Source: Eutreptiella sp. 'Long Island Sound 2002' (taxonomy: Eukaryota; Euglenozoa; Euglenophyceae; Eutreptiales; Eutreptiaceae). Taken from it: DNA of 64,000 nt. The stretch is taken from assembly GCA_964036045.1 (NCBI GenBank), contig OZ038381.1:63984242-64048241 (forward strand). The letters are read 5' to 3'. How positions within the stretch are numbered: the first letter of the stretch is position 1; every line of letters starts with the position of its first letter. The notes beneath the pieces were generated by a model. The model saw only the letters and a list, made by a program, of their open reading frames with translations, had not been told where the DNA came from and searched no databases. Made by a program: the position numbers and the translations under genes. Below are positions 1-9,350 of the stretch, piece after piece.

Positions 1-38
1 GTGGCTGAACCGTTGACAGGGCGGGGGTACAAGGCTGA

Positions 39-587
39 CCCCATGGTTTAATTGTCGATGATGAGGCTGATGATACTGAGATTGTGAAGTCTGAGGGTTC
101 CCCCAAGGGGAGGACCGCTGTCAAGCAGGAGTCTACACCAAGGCCCACACCAGCAAAGGGCAAGGCACCAGCAAAGGTCACAGCCCCACCAGCGAAGGTC
201 ACAGCCCCACCAGCGACCCCCGACCCAATCCCCTTCCCCATGGAGGAGACGGTTCGTGGCATTTCGGATGGGGTGATGCGTACGTTGGAGGGAAATGTGC
301 AGTCCACATTGCGGGATATTCTGCCCGCGGCAGTTCGTGAGGCCATGAAGACAGAGTTCTCAACCCGGGCAACCCGTGAAATGCAGAAGCTTCAAAATGA
401 ACTGGCCGTAGCCAAGAGTCAGGCAAAGGCCGCAGAGAAGCGAGCACAGGACCTCCAGGACGCACTTGAGGATAGCAAGAGGCAGAAGATAGAGGTAGAG
501 GGTGAGCTGAAGCACATGCGAGAGAAGTGGGAGGAGGAGAAGGAGCGGTCCTCCAAGTACCTCACCATTTTGGAGAAGCAGAAGTAG
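39..587 (+). pseudogene. Module protein C, C-terminal part only (linker and coiled coil)
   Basis: The reading frame is open from 39, just after a TGA at 36-38, to the TAG at 585-587. It starts with an acidic stretch (IVDDEADD) at the point where the intact C proteins have VIDVEEDE. A Lys/Pro/Thr/Ala-rich linker with short PPAKVTA repeats follows, then about 110 residues rich in Lys, Glu, Gln and Ala with heptad character, a likely coiled coil. The beta-domain half is missing, cut off by the window edge or the stop. It lies upstream of a T gene, as C does at 5,036 and 53,222. Function is unknown; the basic linker would suit nuclear localisation or DNA binding, which is inference. Confidence 0.5.
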
Positions 588-700
588 GGAGGCTATTTTT
601 GTTTGGTGGTACCGGTGTTTGTCAGTCTGGCCACTGGGGGCAAATGCGCTTGGTACAGCATGCGCGCTTCCAGACTGCCGCTGCCAGTTTTGCCCTTATT

Positions 701-1003
701 ATGTTTTGATGCACTGATTTAACGCCGAGGCCACAGTTGGCATTCTGTGTGGCAAAGACTTTTTTGGCAAATTACAAAGCACTTCTACTCGCCTTGCGCG
801 ATGTGTGCCGGCGCTGCGGTGCGGGCGGAGGTGCATGCTCCTACCGTTTTATTATTATGTTTTGATCCACTGATTTAACGCCGAGGCCACAGTTTGCATT
901 CTGTGTGGCAAAGACTTTTTTGACAAATTACAAAGCACTCCTACTCGCCTTGCGCGATGTGTGCCGGCGCTGCAGTGCGGGCGGAGGTCCATGCTCCTAA
1001 CGT
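701..1003. repeat. Two tandem copies of a 156-bp non-coding repeat
   Basis: The segment starting ATGTTTTGAT at 701 recurs at 857, with only a few substitutions through the run ending in GGCGGAGG and CATGCTCCTA. No coding frame is convincing here. It fills the spacer between the C fragment and T1. Confidence 0.8.
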
Positions 1004-1029
1004 CCCATGGTATGGGGGTTGTTTCATGA

Positions 1030-1082
1030 AACGAATTGCAAATTACGCATTGCGAATTACGAATTACGAACTACGAATTGCA
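1030..1082. repeat. Short degenerate CGAATTACG tandem array
   Basis: About six imperfect 8-10 bp units of the type CGAATTACG or CGAATTGC run head to tail. No function is evident. Confidence 0.6.
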
Positions 1083-1179
1083 AGATTGCCCAAAATACTG
1101 TCCTAAGCCTTTCTTCCTGCAAAGCGTGCCAGGGGACGGAATGGTTCGCAATAGGTGCAAGAGGGGTTGGGGGGGGGTT

Positions 1180-1368
1180 CACTGCTGGAAGGGGTGCTGG
1201 AAGGGGGTTCCAGTGTTGGAAGGGGGGGTTCCAGCGCTGGAAGGGGGGGGGGGGTTCCAGCGCTGGAAGGGGGGGGGTTCCAGCGCTGGAAGGGGGTTCC
1301 AGCGGGGGTTCCAGCAGGGGTTCCAGCGCTGGAAGGGGGTTCCAGCGGGGGTTCTAGCACCCATTCCT
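1180..1368. repeat. Minisatellite built on the palindrome TTCCAGCGCTGGAA
   Basis: The self-complementary 14-mer TTCCAGCGCTGGAA and half-copies alternate with runs of G. The array ends just before a splice-acceptor-like TCTTTAG at 1,371-1,377. The same palindrome family recurs at 3,124-3,300 and 3,457-3,490, on the other side of the T1 gene. Overlapping reading frames here are low-complexity artefacts. Confidence 0.85.
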
Positions 1369-1377
1369 GGTCTTTAG

Positions 1378-2994
1378 GTGGACCCCATGGACAAGGCTGT
1401 AGCAGCGTTTCTCCATTCATTGCCACCGCTGACGGCCTATTCTCAACTGAAGGACCGTGCCCGACATGAGCGGCGTGGGCACATCGCCAAAGTTCTAGCT
1501 GCCCTTCTTGTGGAGGACACCCCGCTAGTCCAAGAAACCGTAGATGGGTTGTTCGTGCGCAGCAAGGCTGACGCTGAGGGGGAGGATAGCCACGCGTACC
1601 GGGCCGCCATTCGGGTGTGGAAGTACGCCTTGGACTCCAACCTCTCAATCCGGCAAACACTACGGTTGCCGCGGCATTGCACGCAACGCGACCTTGCCGA
1701 CACGAGGACACGGTTGACCCGCTACACGGCGGAAACATTGACCGTCAGTGGAGGCTCCATGCACCAGAGGAGCGCAGCCGTGACGCAGTTGAAGGACGTG
1801 GCGGTAAACCAAGTTCAACTTGCCATAGCGGAGGGGAATTTTAAACATAATGGGACTGAAACGTGCATCTGGGTGTCAATGGTTGTGGTGCCCGATGCAA
1901 CCCCTTTGTGGAAAACTAGTGTTTTCAAAGCGGACGTGTTCGTCCATGTTTGGGCGGGGGGGGGGGTGAAAGCGGCTGGCCACATTGCCCGTTGGGCAAT
2001 GTGGTGGTGCATGGATGGGCCGGACGATGCCGGGTGTCTGCTGGCTATCGATGACATTGGCAAACTCAATGAACAAGTGGTTGCTTTGCAAAGGGACACC
2101 ACTGTGTTCATTGATGGTGAGTCCTGGCGGTTTGTGGTGTTCTTGTCTGGGGATGGGAAGTTAATGGCAGTAACCAACGGCGGGGGGAAATGTTGCTGTT
2201 GTGACGATGTGACTATTCTAGTTCCATTGGATCATGTCCTTGCGAATGTTCGCTGGGGCTCATTCTTGCGCACTATCAAGACGGATCGTGGGGTAGGAGA
2301 TGTGGTCCATGGTGCTTGCCGAGTGACCAACGCTTTCAAAAAACGGTTGTCTGATGATATTGCACGGTGGTTGGTTGGTGTAGTTGGCCAACGTGCCATG
2401 GCTCGCGAATTTCATGAAATTTGGGCTGAATTGCTGCATGAGGCCCGCTCTATTCCTGCCGCGGAGCGCAAGGAGCTTCTCCCTCGAAAGGCAAAGGAGG
2501 GAACGTTTGACATCAGCACTGCTCGACTTTTTTGGGACCGACCACGGCTTCAACAACGGCTTATCTCCGCCCTCCAAACCCACTTTCCAACTATTGTTTG
2601 CAACGGTGTATGTATGTATGTTCTAGTTGCTGTTTTTTTGCGCGATTTTTGTGCACTTCAAAAGCTATGGCGTAAGAAGGAACCCCTAACAGATGTTGAG
2701 GTGGCGTCTGCCAAAACTTTGTGCCAAAGCATTGGCACATGTTGGCAAGCGTTGGGTTGGAAGCCCACACCATGGGTCCATTGGACTGTGGCCCATTCCC
2801 ACTACTTCCTTGCCAAATATCGCACGTTATATTTGTTTTCAAGTGTGCCGGCCGAACACCGGCACCGCTGATTTAAGGTACAGGTGAAAAACTCCATGCG
2901 TGGATGGTCGCTACAAAAGCCCCGTGTGTCAAAACGGGGCTTGCGCCATGTCCTCAACATGGAGACCATGCAAATTGGCTTGCGTCACTATTAG
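1378..2994 (+). pseudogene. Module protein T, copy 1 (putative zinc-containing DDE-type transposase), one nonsense
   Basis: The exon appears to begin at 1,378 after the acceptor-like TCTTTAG; the first ATG is at 1,387. The frame runs to a TGA at 2,869-2,871. The same frame then continues for about 40 residues that match the C-terminus of T2 (FKVQVKNSMRGW against FKSDIRHCFQGW), ending at a TAG at 2,992-2,994. Landmarks shared with T2 and T3 are an Asp in VVPDATPL (about residue 169), SGDGKLM (about 255), a Cys cluster KCCCC (about 268), GDVVHGACRV, and a Glu in SSVPAEHRH (about 489). This spacing resembles RNase H-fold transposases with a zinc insert between the second Asp and the Glu. That is an analogy, not a family match I can confirm. 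Confidence 0.6.
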
Positions 2995-3123
2995 GCACGC
3001 AAGGGTCATGCATTTTTGAAACGACAACGCCGTTGATCGGCAAGGATGTTGTGCTGAACAAGTCAATCCACCTGGAATGTGTTTGTGCCCCCAATCCGTG
3101 TTGTTGTGAAGTTGGGGTATGTG

Positions 3124-3490
3124 CCGGAAGGGGGGGTTCCGGCGCTGGAACCCCCGCTGGAACCCCCGCTGGAACCCCCTTCCAGCGCTGGAAGGGGGCG
3201 CTGGAAGGGGGTTCCAGCAGGGGTTCCAACGCTAGAAGGGGGCCTAAACAGTCGCTGGAAGCCCGCTAGAAGGGGTTTCTAGCAGGGGTTCCAGCGTTTT
3301 TTGTGCCCCCCAGTGCTCCACAAAGGCGGGGTGATCGGGAACGGCCAAGATTTGTACTAGCAAGGGGGTCATAGTGTAAGACATTTGGGGGTGCATTAGG
3401 TCAAGTCAACACGTTTTGTGTGGGAAACCAAGATGTGATCAAAATTTCTCCTAGAAGGGGGGGGTTCCAGCGGAGCGCTTCCAGCGGCGC
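3124..3490. repeat. Second block of GGGGGTTCCAGCGCTGGAA palindromic repeats
   Basis: The dense block spans 3,124-3,300, with a last unit at 3,457-3,490 just before O1. Between them, 3,301-3,456 shows nothing recognisable. Confidence 0.8.
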
Positions 3491-3496
3491 ACCCCA

Positions 3497-4787
3497 TTGC
3501 ACAGAGGTGTTTACGGCCCCGACAGCACAGGCACCGTGTCTTGGCCTTCTCTTGAGAATTGTGCTTGGTCCACCTTGGACACCCCTGTGGCCCTGGTGAA
3601 GCTAACGCACCCCGGCGTTTCCCAACCCCACAGCCTCACTGACCCTTTGTTGTCGTTGTTTGACAACAACCCTAATCTGCAAGCCATTGTGTTGCAGCTC
3701 CATGATTCGGATGCCCGCGCTGTCGTGGAGCATGTTAAAAAAAGCTGTGGGGGGCCCAATAGGGGGATGAGTTTGTATTTGAGGGATTCGGAGATGCAGG
3801 ATGGCTCTCCGGGGATTCATGTCTCGGGGGACGTGGCCGCTGGCTGGCGCAAACGGGAGTGCAAGGCCTAGCAAGTGCAGCGGGGGCATTGGGAGCACAC
3901 CGCCCCCCTCTACTCCCTCCACTCCCAATCGCCATGGTCCTGGCATGCCGATTTGGAGGGCCACACCCTCCCCACCTGGTGCAAGGGTACTGGGATGCGC
4001 CCCTCCCTTTTCTTCCCCCTCACCACCAACCTCCTTTTTGGTGTTGAACACCATCGTGTCTCCATCCCCGTTGACGTCGTCGATCATCGTCATGTCGAGG
4101 ACCTCAAGGATTTCAAGCAATGGGGCCATGCTTTCCAATCTGGCTTCATTTGTGTCAGTTGGATGGACAAGCTTCAGGATGAGTATGGGGAACTTAGGGC
4201 AGATGCGGGGCTCAATATTTTTAATGAGGATTGGCCCGCCGAGACTCGTGCAGGGGACAGTGACACCCGCCGCACAATGACTCCACCGGAGGGGGGTGCA
4301 ATGTACAGTTTCGCAAGGGAGGTCCTCATACCCCACTTGGAGACTCATTTGGGTTGGAAGTGTCCGGTCGTGAATGTTACCACCTTTATTGTGGTGAAGG
4401 CCGGTACAATGGATGTGGAAAAAAAACAGTGTTGGCACTGTGACATTAACCTCAGCTATGTTGCCGGCCCGGACCAACACCATGTTATTTGCTTGTTTCC
4501 GATGTTCTTCCCCACACCCGATGATGGTTGTGCTGGGGATTTTGTGGTTGCATCCCACACGGGCCTCCCGGACCCTTCGGTGCTGGCCCCAATGGCCCCA
4601 TTGGACATTGGGGATGTGTGGTTGGGCAATGCACTGACTGTGCATCGCGGAGGTATTTGCCCTACCACAAACCCCCATCGGCCCCGTGTTTTTGGTTTCA
4701 TTTCGGTTGGTACCTCCAGGTTCGACTACAACAACACTTGCCCTGTTGTTGTTCCCCCTTGGGCCCCCAGTGCCATGGTCTTGGAAT
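3497..4787 (+). pseudogene. Module protein O, copy 1 (2OG-Fe(II) oxygenase-like), one nonsense
   Basis: One frame is open from 3,497 to beyond 4,787, apart from a TAG at 3,869-3,871. The first 120 residues match the N-terminal region of O2 (NPNLQAIVLQL against NPGVAGFLVQL). The later part has the layout of a double-stranded beta-helix dioxygenase: WHCD near 4,436 supplies an HxD pair, VHRGG near 4,648 the distal His, and PRVFGF near 4,682 a possible 2-oxoglutarate-binding Arg. From 4,788 the frame runs into palindromic spacer, so the exon probably ends before it; I could not fix the donor. The C1 exon begins at 5,036. Substrate is unknown. TET/JBP-type DNA-base oxygenases and prolyl-hydroxylase-like enzymes are both possible. 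Confidence 0.5.
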
Positions 4788-4967
4788 ACGGCCGTATACC
4801 TTGTGTATACGGCCGGATACCCACGGTATACGGCCGTATACCCCCAGTATACGGCCGTATACCGCGAGTATACGGCCGTATACCTGCCCACCCATTTTGA
4901 GTATACGGCCGTATACTCCGAGGTATACGGCCGTATACTCGGAGGTGTACGGCCGTATACTCATAGT
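4788..4967. repeat. Array of the palindrome GTATACGGCCGTATAC
   Basis: About eight copies of the perfect palindrome TATACGGCCGTATA occur at variable 5-12 bp spacing, probably inside the O1-C1 intron. The same motif recurs at 6,786-6,875 and 9,050-9,140, so it marks three spacers of this one module. Confidence 0.9.
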
Positions 4968-5035
4968 ATTTGTTGCCAATTTCGATCTTTTTTGCCTAGT
5001 TCTTTGTTAGAATTCCACCCTTTCTTCCCATTCAG

Positions 5036-6166
5036 GTCCAGTATGATCCCTGGCCACTGCGGAGCATCACCGATTACGAGGTGGCCGAGCCCGAGGTGTC
5101 GGAGTTGGTGGCGCCAAAGGCTGCCGCAGGACAAGTGATCTCCGGTCGGGAGTACGTTGACCCCATTCCTGTGGGTCGGGGGGATGTTGCCAGTGCGCCC
5201 TCCGACCTGGCGTGCACCACTGGCAAGGACACGGGATACTATTCCCGTTTGAATGTCCGTGCCAGTGGTGCACTTTACGACATTCACCTGCCCATTAGGG
5301 TTGTGGCGAATGTCGCAAAGGGGGGCGGGGTTGTGGAGGCCATTTGGGGGGCTGCGGTGTGGAGCAAGAGCTCCGGGAAGGTGCGGGTTTTTTTGAGCAC
5401 CACGGGGGAAAAATGGAGCATTTTGGACTCCATTATGGTGCTCCAAAGTTTTTGGGGGGAGCCTGCCCCCGGGGAGCACTCCCTCGCCCTCCAGGCCGAG
5501 TTGGTCTCGAGGGCGGGGAAACAGCTTGGGGGGAGGGGGCTGAAGCGGGCTCATGATGAGCCTGTTGAGCCAAGGGCCAGCCCTGCGCCCACCCCCACCC
5601 GGAAGGCCTGCAAGCCTTCCGGGTCTGCTGCTGCTGCTGTTGCTGTTGGCTCGGGGGGGCTTGAGGGGTTTGGGGGGGTGGGGGGGATTGAAGCAGCTGC
5701 CCGCCGTGGCACATGCGAGGCCCTGGGGGACCTCGATGTGCCCAGCACCGCTGACATTGTCAGCGGTGCTGTGGTGGGCTTGGGGAAGTCCCGGCTCAAC
5801 ATCACCCGAGAGATCGGGGAGTTAAGCCGGACTTCCCTGACCTCCTTGAGGGAGGCCAATGCCTCCCTCAAGGAGGAGCTGAAGGTTGCCCATGCTGAGG
5901 GTGACGCCAAGGACAAGAGGATTGCGGACCTAGAGACCAAGTTGGCCGATGCCACCACAAGTGCCCATGACTGGCACCTCAAGGCCAAGGAGTTGGAGAC
6001 GCAACTCCAAGCGGCCAAGGCCAACGAGGAGTGGGCGAGGTCCATTGTGGCCCATAGTGTCACACGGAGTGCACCCCCACCCCAAGGGTCTGGGAGTCAG
6101 GGCAGTGGGAGTCAGGGCAGTCAGGCCGCCTCCCCAGCACGTGGCCTCCCCCCAAAGCCGCAATGA
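5036..6166 (+). CDS. Module protein C, copy 1 (beta-rich domain plus coiled coil)
   Basis: The exon begins after the acceptor CCCATTCAG at 5,027-5,035. The frame upstream of the usual start candidates aligns with the start of the other C exons (DPWPLRSITDYE against AWSPDIRHHARRKY). It is open to the TGA at 6,164-6,166. Order: an acidic lead-in; a beta-strand-rich domain of about 100 residues (LPIRVVANV, SSGKVRVFL, WSILDSIMVL); a Pro/Ala/Gly-rich basic linker; an Ala/Val/Gly run; then about 100 residues of Lys/Glu/Leu-rich coiled coil; and a Gly-Ser-Gln tail. It is the only C gene here free of frameshifts. It is probably spliced to O1 upstream. I recognise no named domain; a structural or DNA-binding partner of O or T is a guess. 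Confidence 0.6.
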   Translation, partial: VQYDPWPLRSITDYEVAEPEVSELVAPKAAAGQVISGREYVDPIPVGRGDVASAPSDLACTTGKDTGYYSRLNVRASGALYDIHLPIRVVANVAKGGGVVEAIWGAAVWSKSSGKVRVFLSTTGEKWSILDSIMVLQSFWGEPAPGEHSLALQAELVSRAGKQLGGRGLKRAHDEPVEPRASPAPTPTRKACKPSGSAAAAVAVGSGGLEGFGGVGGIEAAARRGTCEALGDLDVPSTADIVSGAVVGLGKSRLNITREIGELSRTSLTSLREANASLKEELKVAHAEGDAKDKRIADLETKLADATTSAHDWHLKAKELETQLQAAKANEEWARSIVAHSVTRSAPPPQGSGSQGSGSQGSQAASPARGLPPKPQ

Positions 6167-6208
6167 CTACCCCCATCCAACCCCGCCCTTGCAGCTTTAT
6201 GCCGAGAG

Positions 6209-6781
6209 TTGGTGTACCGCAAGGTGCACATCTTGGGTGTACAAGTGCACAATGTGCAACTTGGGGCTACAGGGACACGCAGGCAGGGGAAGGATTGGCG
6301 CCGTGCGCGCTTGTGCAGCGGCAATGAAAGGCGAAGGGAGCTAATTTGCCTTTCAAATGCACATGCGCATGCGAATTTTCCAAGGTGGTTCCATTGGACC
6401 ACCATTCCAGTGGTACAATGCGATACTTCACAAAGAATGCCGGGCCATCGCCATATGAGGGATCCTTCTCCGCATTCCGCCATCTGCGTTGTCCGGGCGC
6501 ATAGTGGTGGGGAGGTCTGTGTTGAAACAGGTGGAGTGCTCCATAGTCCCATGCAAGGGACCCCGATGCGGTTGGATGTACATGGAGGTGGTGTTGTGGA
6601 TGCGAAGGCCTACAAGGGCTGGCCGGGTGTGGTTTTCAACTCCAAAGCCCACCACGGGCCTGCCCCATGGAGGGGGGAGCGCTATGCCATTGTTTTCTAC
6701 AATGGGTGCAACACAGATTACCTCCCCGATGAGTCTGTTGATGAGTTATTGGCCTATGGCTTTCGTCCTTGGGGCCACTAG
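6209..6781 (+). CDS. Small unknown ORF with a dioxygenase-like C-terminal His and Arg
   Basis: The frame is open for about 190 codons between C1 and T2, with no ATG at its 5' end, so an upstream exon or truncation is likely. The C-terminal half, around 6,575-6,740, reads as short hydrophobic strands with AHHGPAPW followed by GERYAIVFYNG. A His then an Arg at this spacing matches the last two active-site positions of 2OG-Fe(II) oxygenase folds, but no HxD is seen upstream. It has no counterpart in the other modules of this window. It could be a fragment of a second oxygenase. Confidence 0.35.
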   Translation: MVYRKVHILGVQVHNVQLGATGTRRQGKDWRRARLCSGNERRRELICLSNAHAHANFPRWFHWTTIPVVQCDTSQRMPGHRHMRDPSPHSAICVVRAHSGGEVCVETGGVLHSPMQGTPMRLDVHGGGVVDAKAYKGWPGVVFNSKAHHGPAPWRGERYAIVFYNGCNTDYLPDESVDELLAYGFRPWGH

Positions 6782-6785
6782 TGAG

Positions 6786-6875
6786 CACTGTATACTACCA
6801 GTATACGGCCGTATACCTCCGAGTATACGGCCGTATACCTGGAAGTATACGGCTGTATACTCGAAGTATACGGCG
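6786..6875. repeat. GTATACGGCCGTATAC palindromes, second array
   Basis: Four to five palindromic units follow directly on the stop codon of the preceding small ORF. From 6,876 to 7,182 there is otherwise only spacer, ending in a pyrimidine-rich acceptor-like stretch at 7,165-7,182. Confidence 0.9.
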
Positions 6876-7220
6876 AAAGATTTGTGCTGAATCGTACATG
6901 CTGTGCGCCTGTTGCATGCGCCTGTGCGCACGGTTTCACTGGGCAACTGGCCCACATATGCCTGGCACATCTCTCCACAGCAATTATTGTAAGCAATATG
7001 TTTGCAAATGCCCATCAGAAGGAGAAGGGGCTTTGTTTGGAGAGCATTCAAGATTTTTGTGAGGGAATCAAACGCCGGCATTTGACCCCCTATGCAGTTT
7101 GTGCTCTGCATCCACAAACGTCAACGCCAGCACCCTATTTTGTTTCACATGTTATGGCCCACCCTGTTTTTTTTACAATAGGATTGCGGGGAAAGAGGGC
7201 AACGGCAAAGACGTTTGTGG

Positions 7221-8807
7221 ATGCAATCAGTAGCATCAGCATTGCTTGGTGACGATGTACTTTTGCGACCCCATGCCCAAGGCCTCATGATTATTTTAAA
7301 AGATGGTGAGGTGGATGTGGCCGACAAGGAGGCAATTAACCTACTCCGATGGATGCGGCGGCACCACCTTTCCATTCGGGCAATGAAGGGTTGCGTGAGG
7401 ACCACATGCACTTGGGACCATGTGATGGCAATGCGTAAGACCCTCACACCTTACCTGTCCAAGGGGAGGGTTCTGGAGGTGGCCACTAAAGGGGGTACCC
7501 GGACATGTGGGGTGGTGGAATTGCATGATATTGTCACCACCGTGGTTGCATGTGCCCATGCCGAAGACAGCATTCGGAAGTATGAGGAGAATACATATTT
7601 GGCTGTTGTAATCTGTTCTGATGCCACTGTTTTTCATAATGCCAGTGCCACACGTTGTGACGTGTTTGTGGACCTATGGGAGGATAGGGGGGCACACCAT
7701 GATGGTCAGGCATGGGCCTCATGGTGGGTTTTTGATTGGGGGGACGATATGGCCCATCTGCAAAGGATGGATGCCGTGGGGAAATTGAATGACCAAGTCA
7801 AAAAACTTGAAGCCGAGGGCGGCATAGAAATTGGGGGTGCTCCCAAAAAATCATTGTGTTTTAAAAGTGGGGATGGGAAAGTGATGATGTCTGGTTCGTG
7901 TGGGAAATGTTGGAATTGCAATCTCAAGTATGACCAATTTCAAGCCCATTTGTTTGCAATTGCAGATTTTCCAGTGCTTCCTCTCATTGGGTCCCTTATG
8001 TCTTGCATCCCTCCTGTCCCCAATGTTGGAGATGTGGCACATTGTTGTGCAAGGGTGGGGACAGGCATTGGGAAACGTCTCAAGGACAGCGCCCGCACAT
8101 GGGGTTCACCAGGAGCTCTAAGGGCCGTGTCCCATTTCATTTCTAACCTCCGGCAAGAAGCAAAGCACATCCCTGTGGCTGAGAGAGCGATGCGTGCTCC
8201 CTCGATAGAGAAGGAACACACTCTCGACATTAACGCCTCCCGTCTTTTTTTCGAAACACCTGAGTTGCACGCCGAGTTGGTGCGCATTGTTGCAATGTAT
8301 TGTACCCATGTTGTGAAGTGGGAGGGCAACAGGTGGCTCAAAACCAGTGCCGTCCTGCACCTCATGTTGCAGGCCTTTTACTATATGCAAAATATTTGGC
8401 GCCATGTGGGTCCTGTTCCCATGGATCAACGCCAACGTTATGCATCCATGGTTACACAATTCACCAAGGCATGGGGGGCATTGGGGTGGAGTGTTCCGGT
8501 TTGGGTGCATTGGGTGGTGTGCCACAGTGGGGCACACCTCCAAAGGTGGGGGAATTTTATTAAGTTTTCCTCCATTCCCACGGAATGGAGGAACAAAAGT
8601 TTTAAATCGGACATCCGCCATTGTTTTCAAGGGTGGAAGCTGAGCAAGCCTTATGTCACCCGATGGGGACTAAGGCATGCTCTGCACCTCGATGCCCTGG
8701 ATTGGGGCATCCGGTTGTGGTTTGGGGAAAAGGGTTTGGGTAGAGAGGGGATCAAGTTTGGCATGCAACGCATGCGGAAGAAGCATCGTGCACCAAAGCA
8801 CATGTAG
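7221..8807 (+). CDS. Module protein T, copy 2 (putative zinc-containing DDE-type transposase)
   Basis: The first ATG is at 7,221. The frame is also open upstream to an acceptor-like TTTTTTTTACAATAG at 7,168-7,182, so the true 5' end may be another exon. It is intact to the TAG at 8,805-8,807, about 528 residues. Shared family landmarks are an Asp in ICSDATVF (about residue 132), SGDGKVMM (about 217), CGKCWNC (about 226-233), GDVAHCCARV, W-rich segments before a His (VHWVVCH), Glu in SSIPTEWRN (about 454), and a basic FKSDIRHCFQGWKL tail followed by RWGLRHALHLDALDWG. Asp, Asp, Glu with a Cys knuckle after the second Asp suits an RNase H-fold transposase. This is inference. It is the best intact example here. 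Confidence 0.6.
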   Translation: MQSVASALLGDDVLLRPHAQGLMIILKDGEVDVADKEAINLLRWMRRHHLSIRAMKGCVRTTCTWDHVMAMRKTLTPYLSKGRVLEVATKGGTRTCGVVELHDIVTTVVACAHAEDSIRKYEENTYLAVVICSDATVFHNASATRCDVFVDLWEDRGAHHDGQAWASWWVFDWGDDMAHLQRMDAVGKLNDQVKKLEAEGGIEIGGAPKKSLCFKSGDGKVMMSGSCGKCWNCNLKYDQFQAHLFAIADFPVLPLIGSLMSCIPPVPNVGDVAHCCARVGTGIGKRLKDSARTWGSPGALRAVSHFISNLRQEAKHIPVAERAMRAPSIEKEHTLDINASRLFFETPELHAELVRIVAMYCTHVVKWEGNRWLKTSAVLHLMLQAFYYMQNIWRHVGPVPMDQRQRYASMVTQFTKAWGALGWSVPVWVHWVVCHSGAHLQRWGNFIKFSSIPTEWRNKSFKSDIRHCFQGWKLSKPYVTRWGLRHALHLDALDWGIRLWFGEKGLGREGIKFGMQRMRKKHRAPKHM

Positions 8808-9350
8808 GTATATATCATGTGATGTGCAATATGCGTAAGTGTGTATATTAGGTATATATAACGTGGGGAAGTGGATCACATTTGACATTTTGGATGGGAC
8901 ATCAAACAAGGTTGCTTCTTGTGGTCTTCTGCTTTGCTCATATGGTGCTCTTTTGTGTGTACAATGTGTTTGGGGGTTGCAGGGTCATGAGTAAATGCAA
9001 GGGGGAGGGGTAGGTGATGAGAATGGTGGCATGGGTGGAAGGTAGAAAGTCCCCGTATACTCCAAGTATAGGGCCGTATACTTCTGAGTATACGGCCGTA
9101 TACTCCGAAGTATACGGCAAGAATACTTCTCCAATACTTCGAGTATACAGACAAATACCTCAAAAAGTGTAGATTGCCACACACAAGTGTGGGTGTATGG
9201 AATTGGCTTTCTGGTTTTTTGACCCCCCCCCTATTTTCAGGGTGCTGAACTCATTTTTTTATATCCCATGGGCACACGGAACGACTAGGTACATGTGCCA
9301 AAATGGCTTTTTTGGGGGGGTATTCTTGGTATGCCAGGTTATGCTCACCA
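8808..9350. other. Spacer with a third GTATACGGCCGTATAC array
   Basis: No gene is seen. Palindromic units lie at about 9,050-9,140. Homology to the piggyBac-like element starts abruptly at about 9,351 within AGAGTACCG, so this marks a 5'-truncation breakpoint. Confidence 0.7.
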
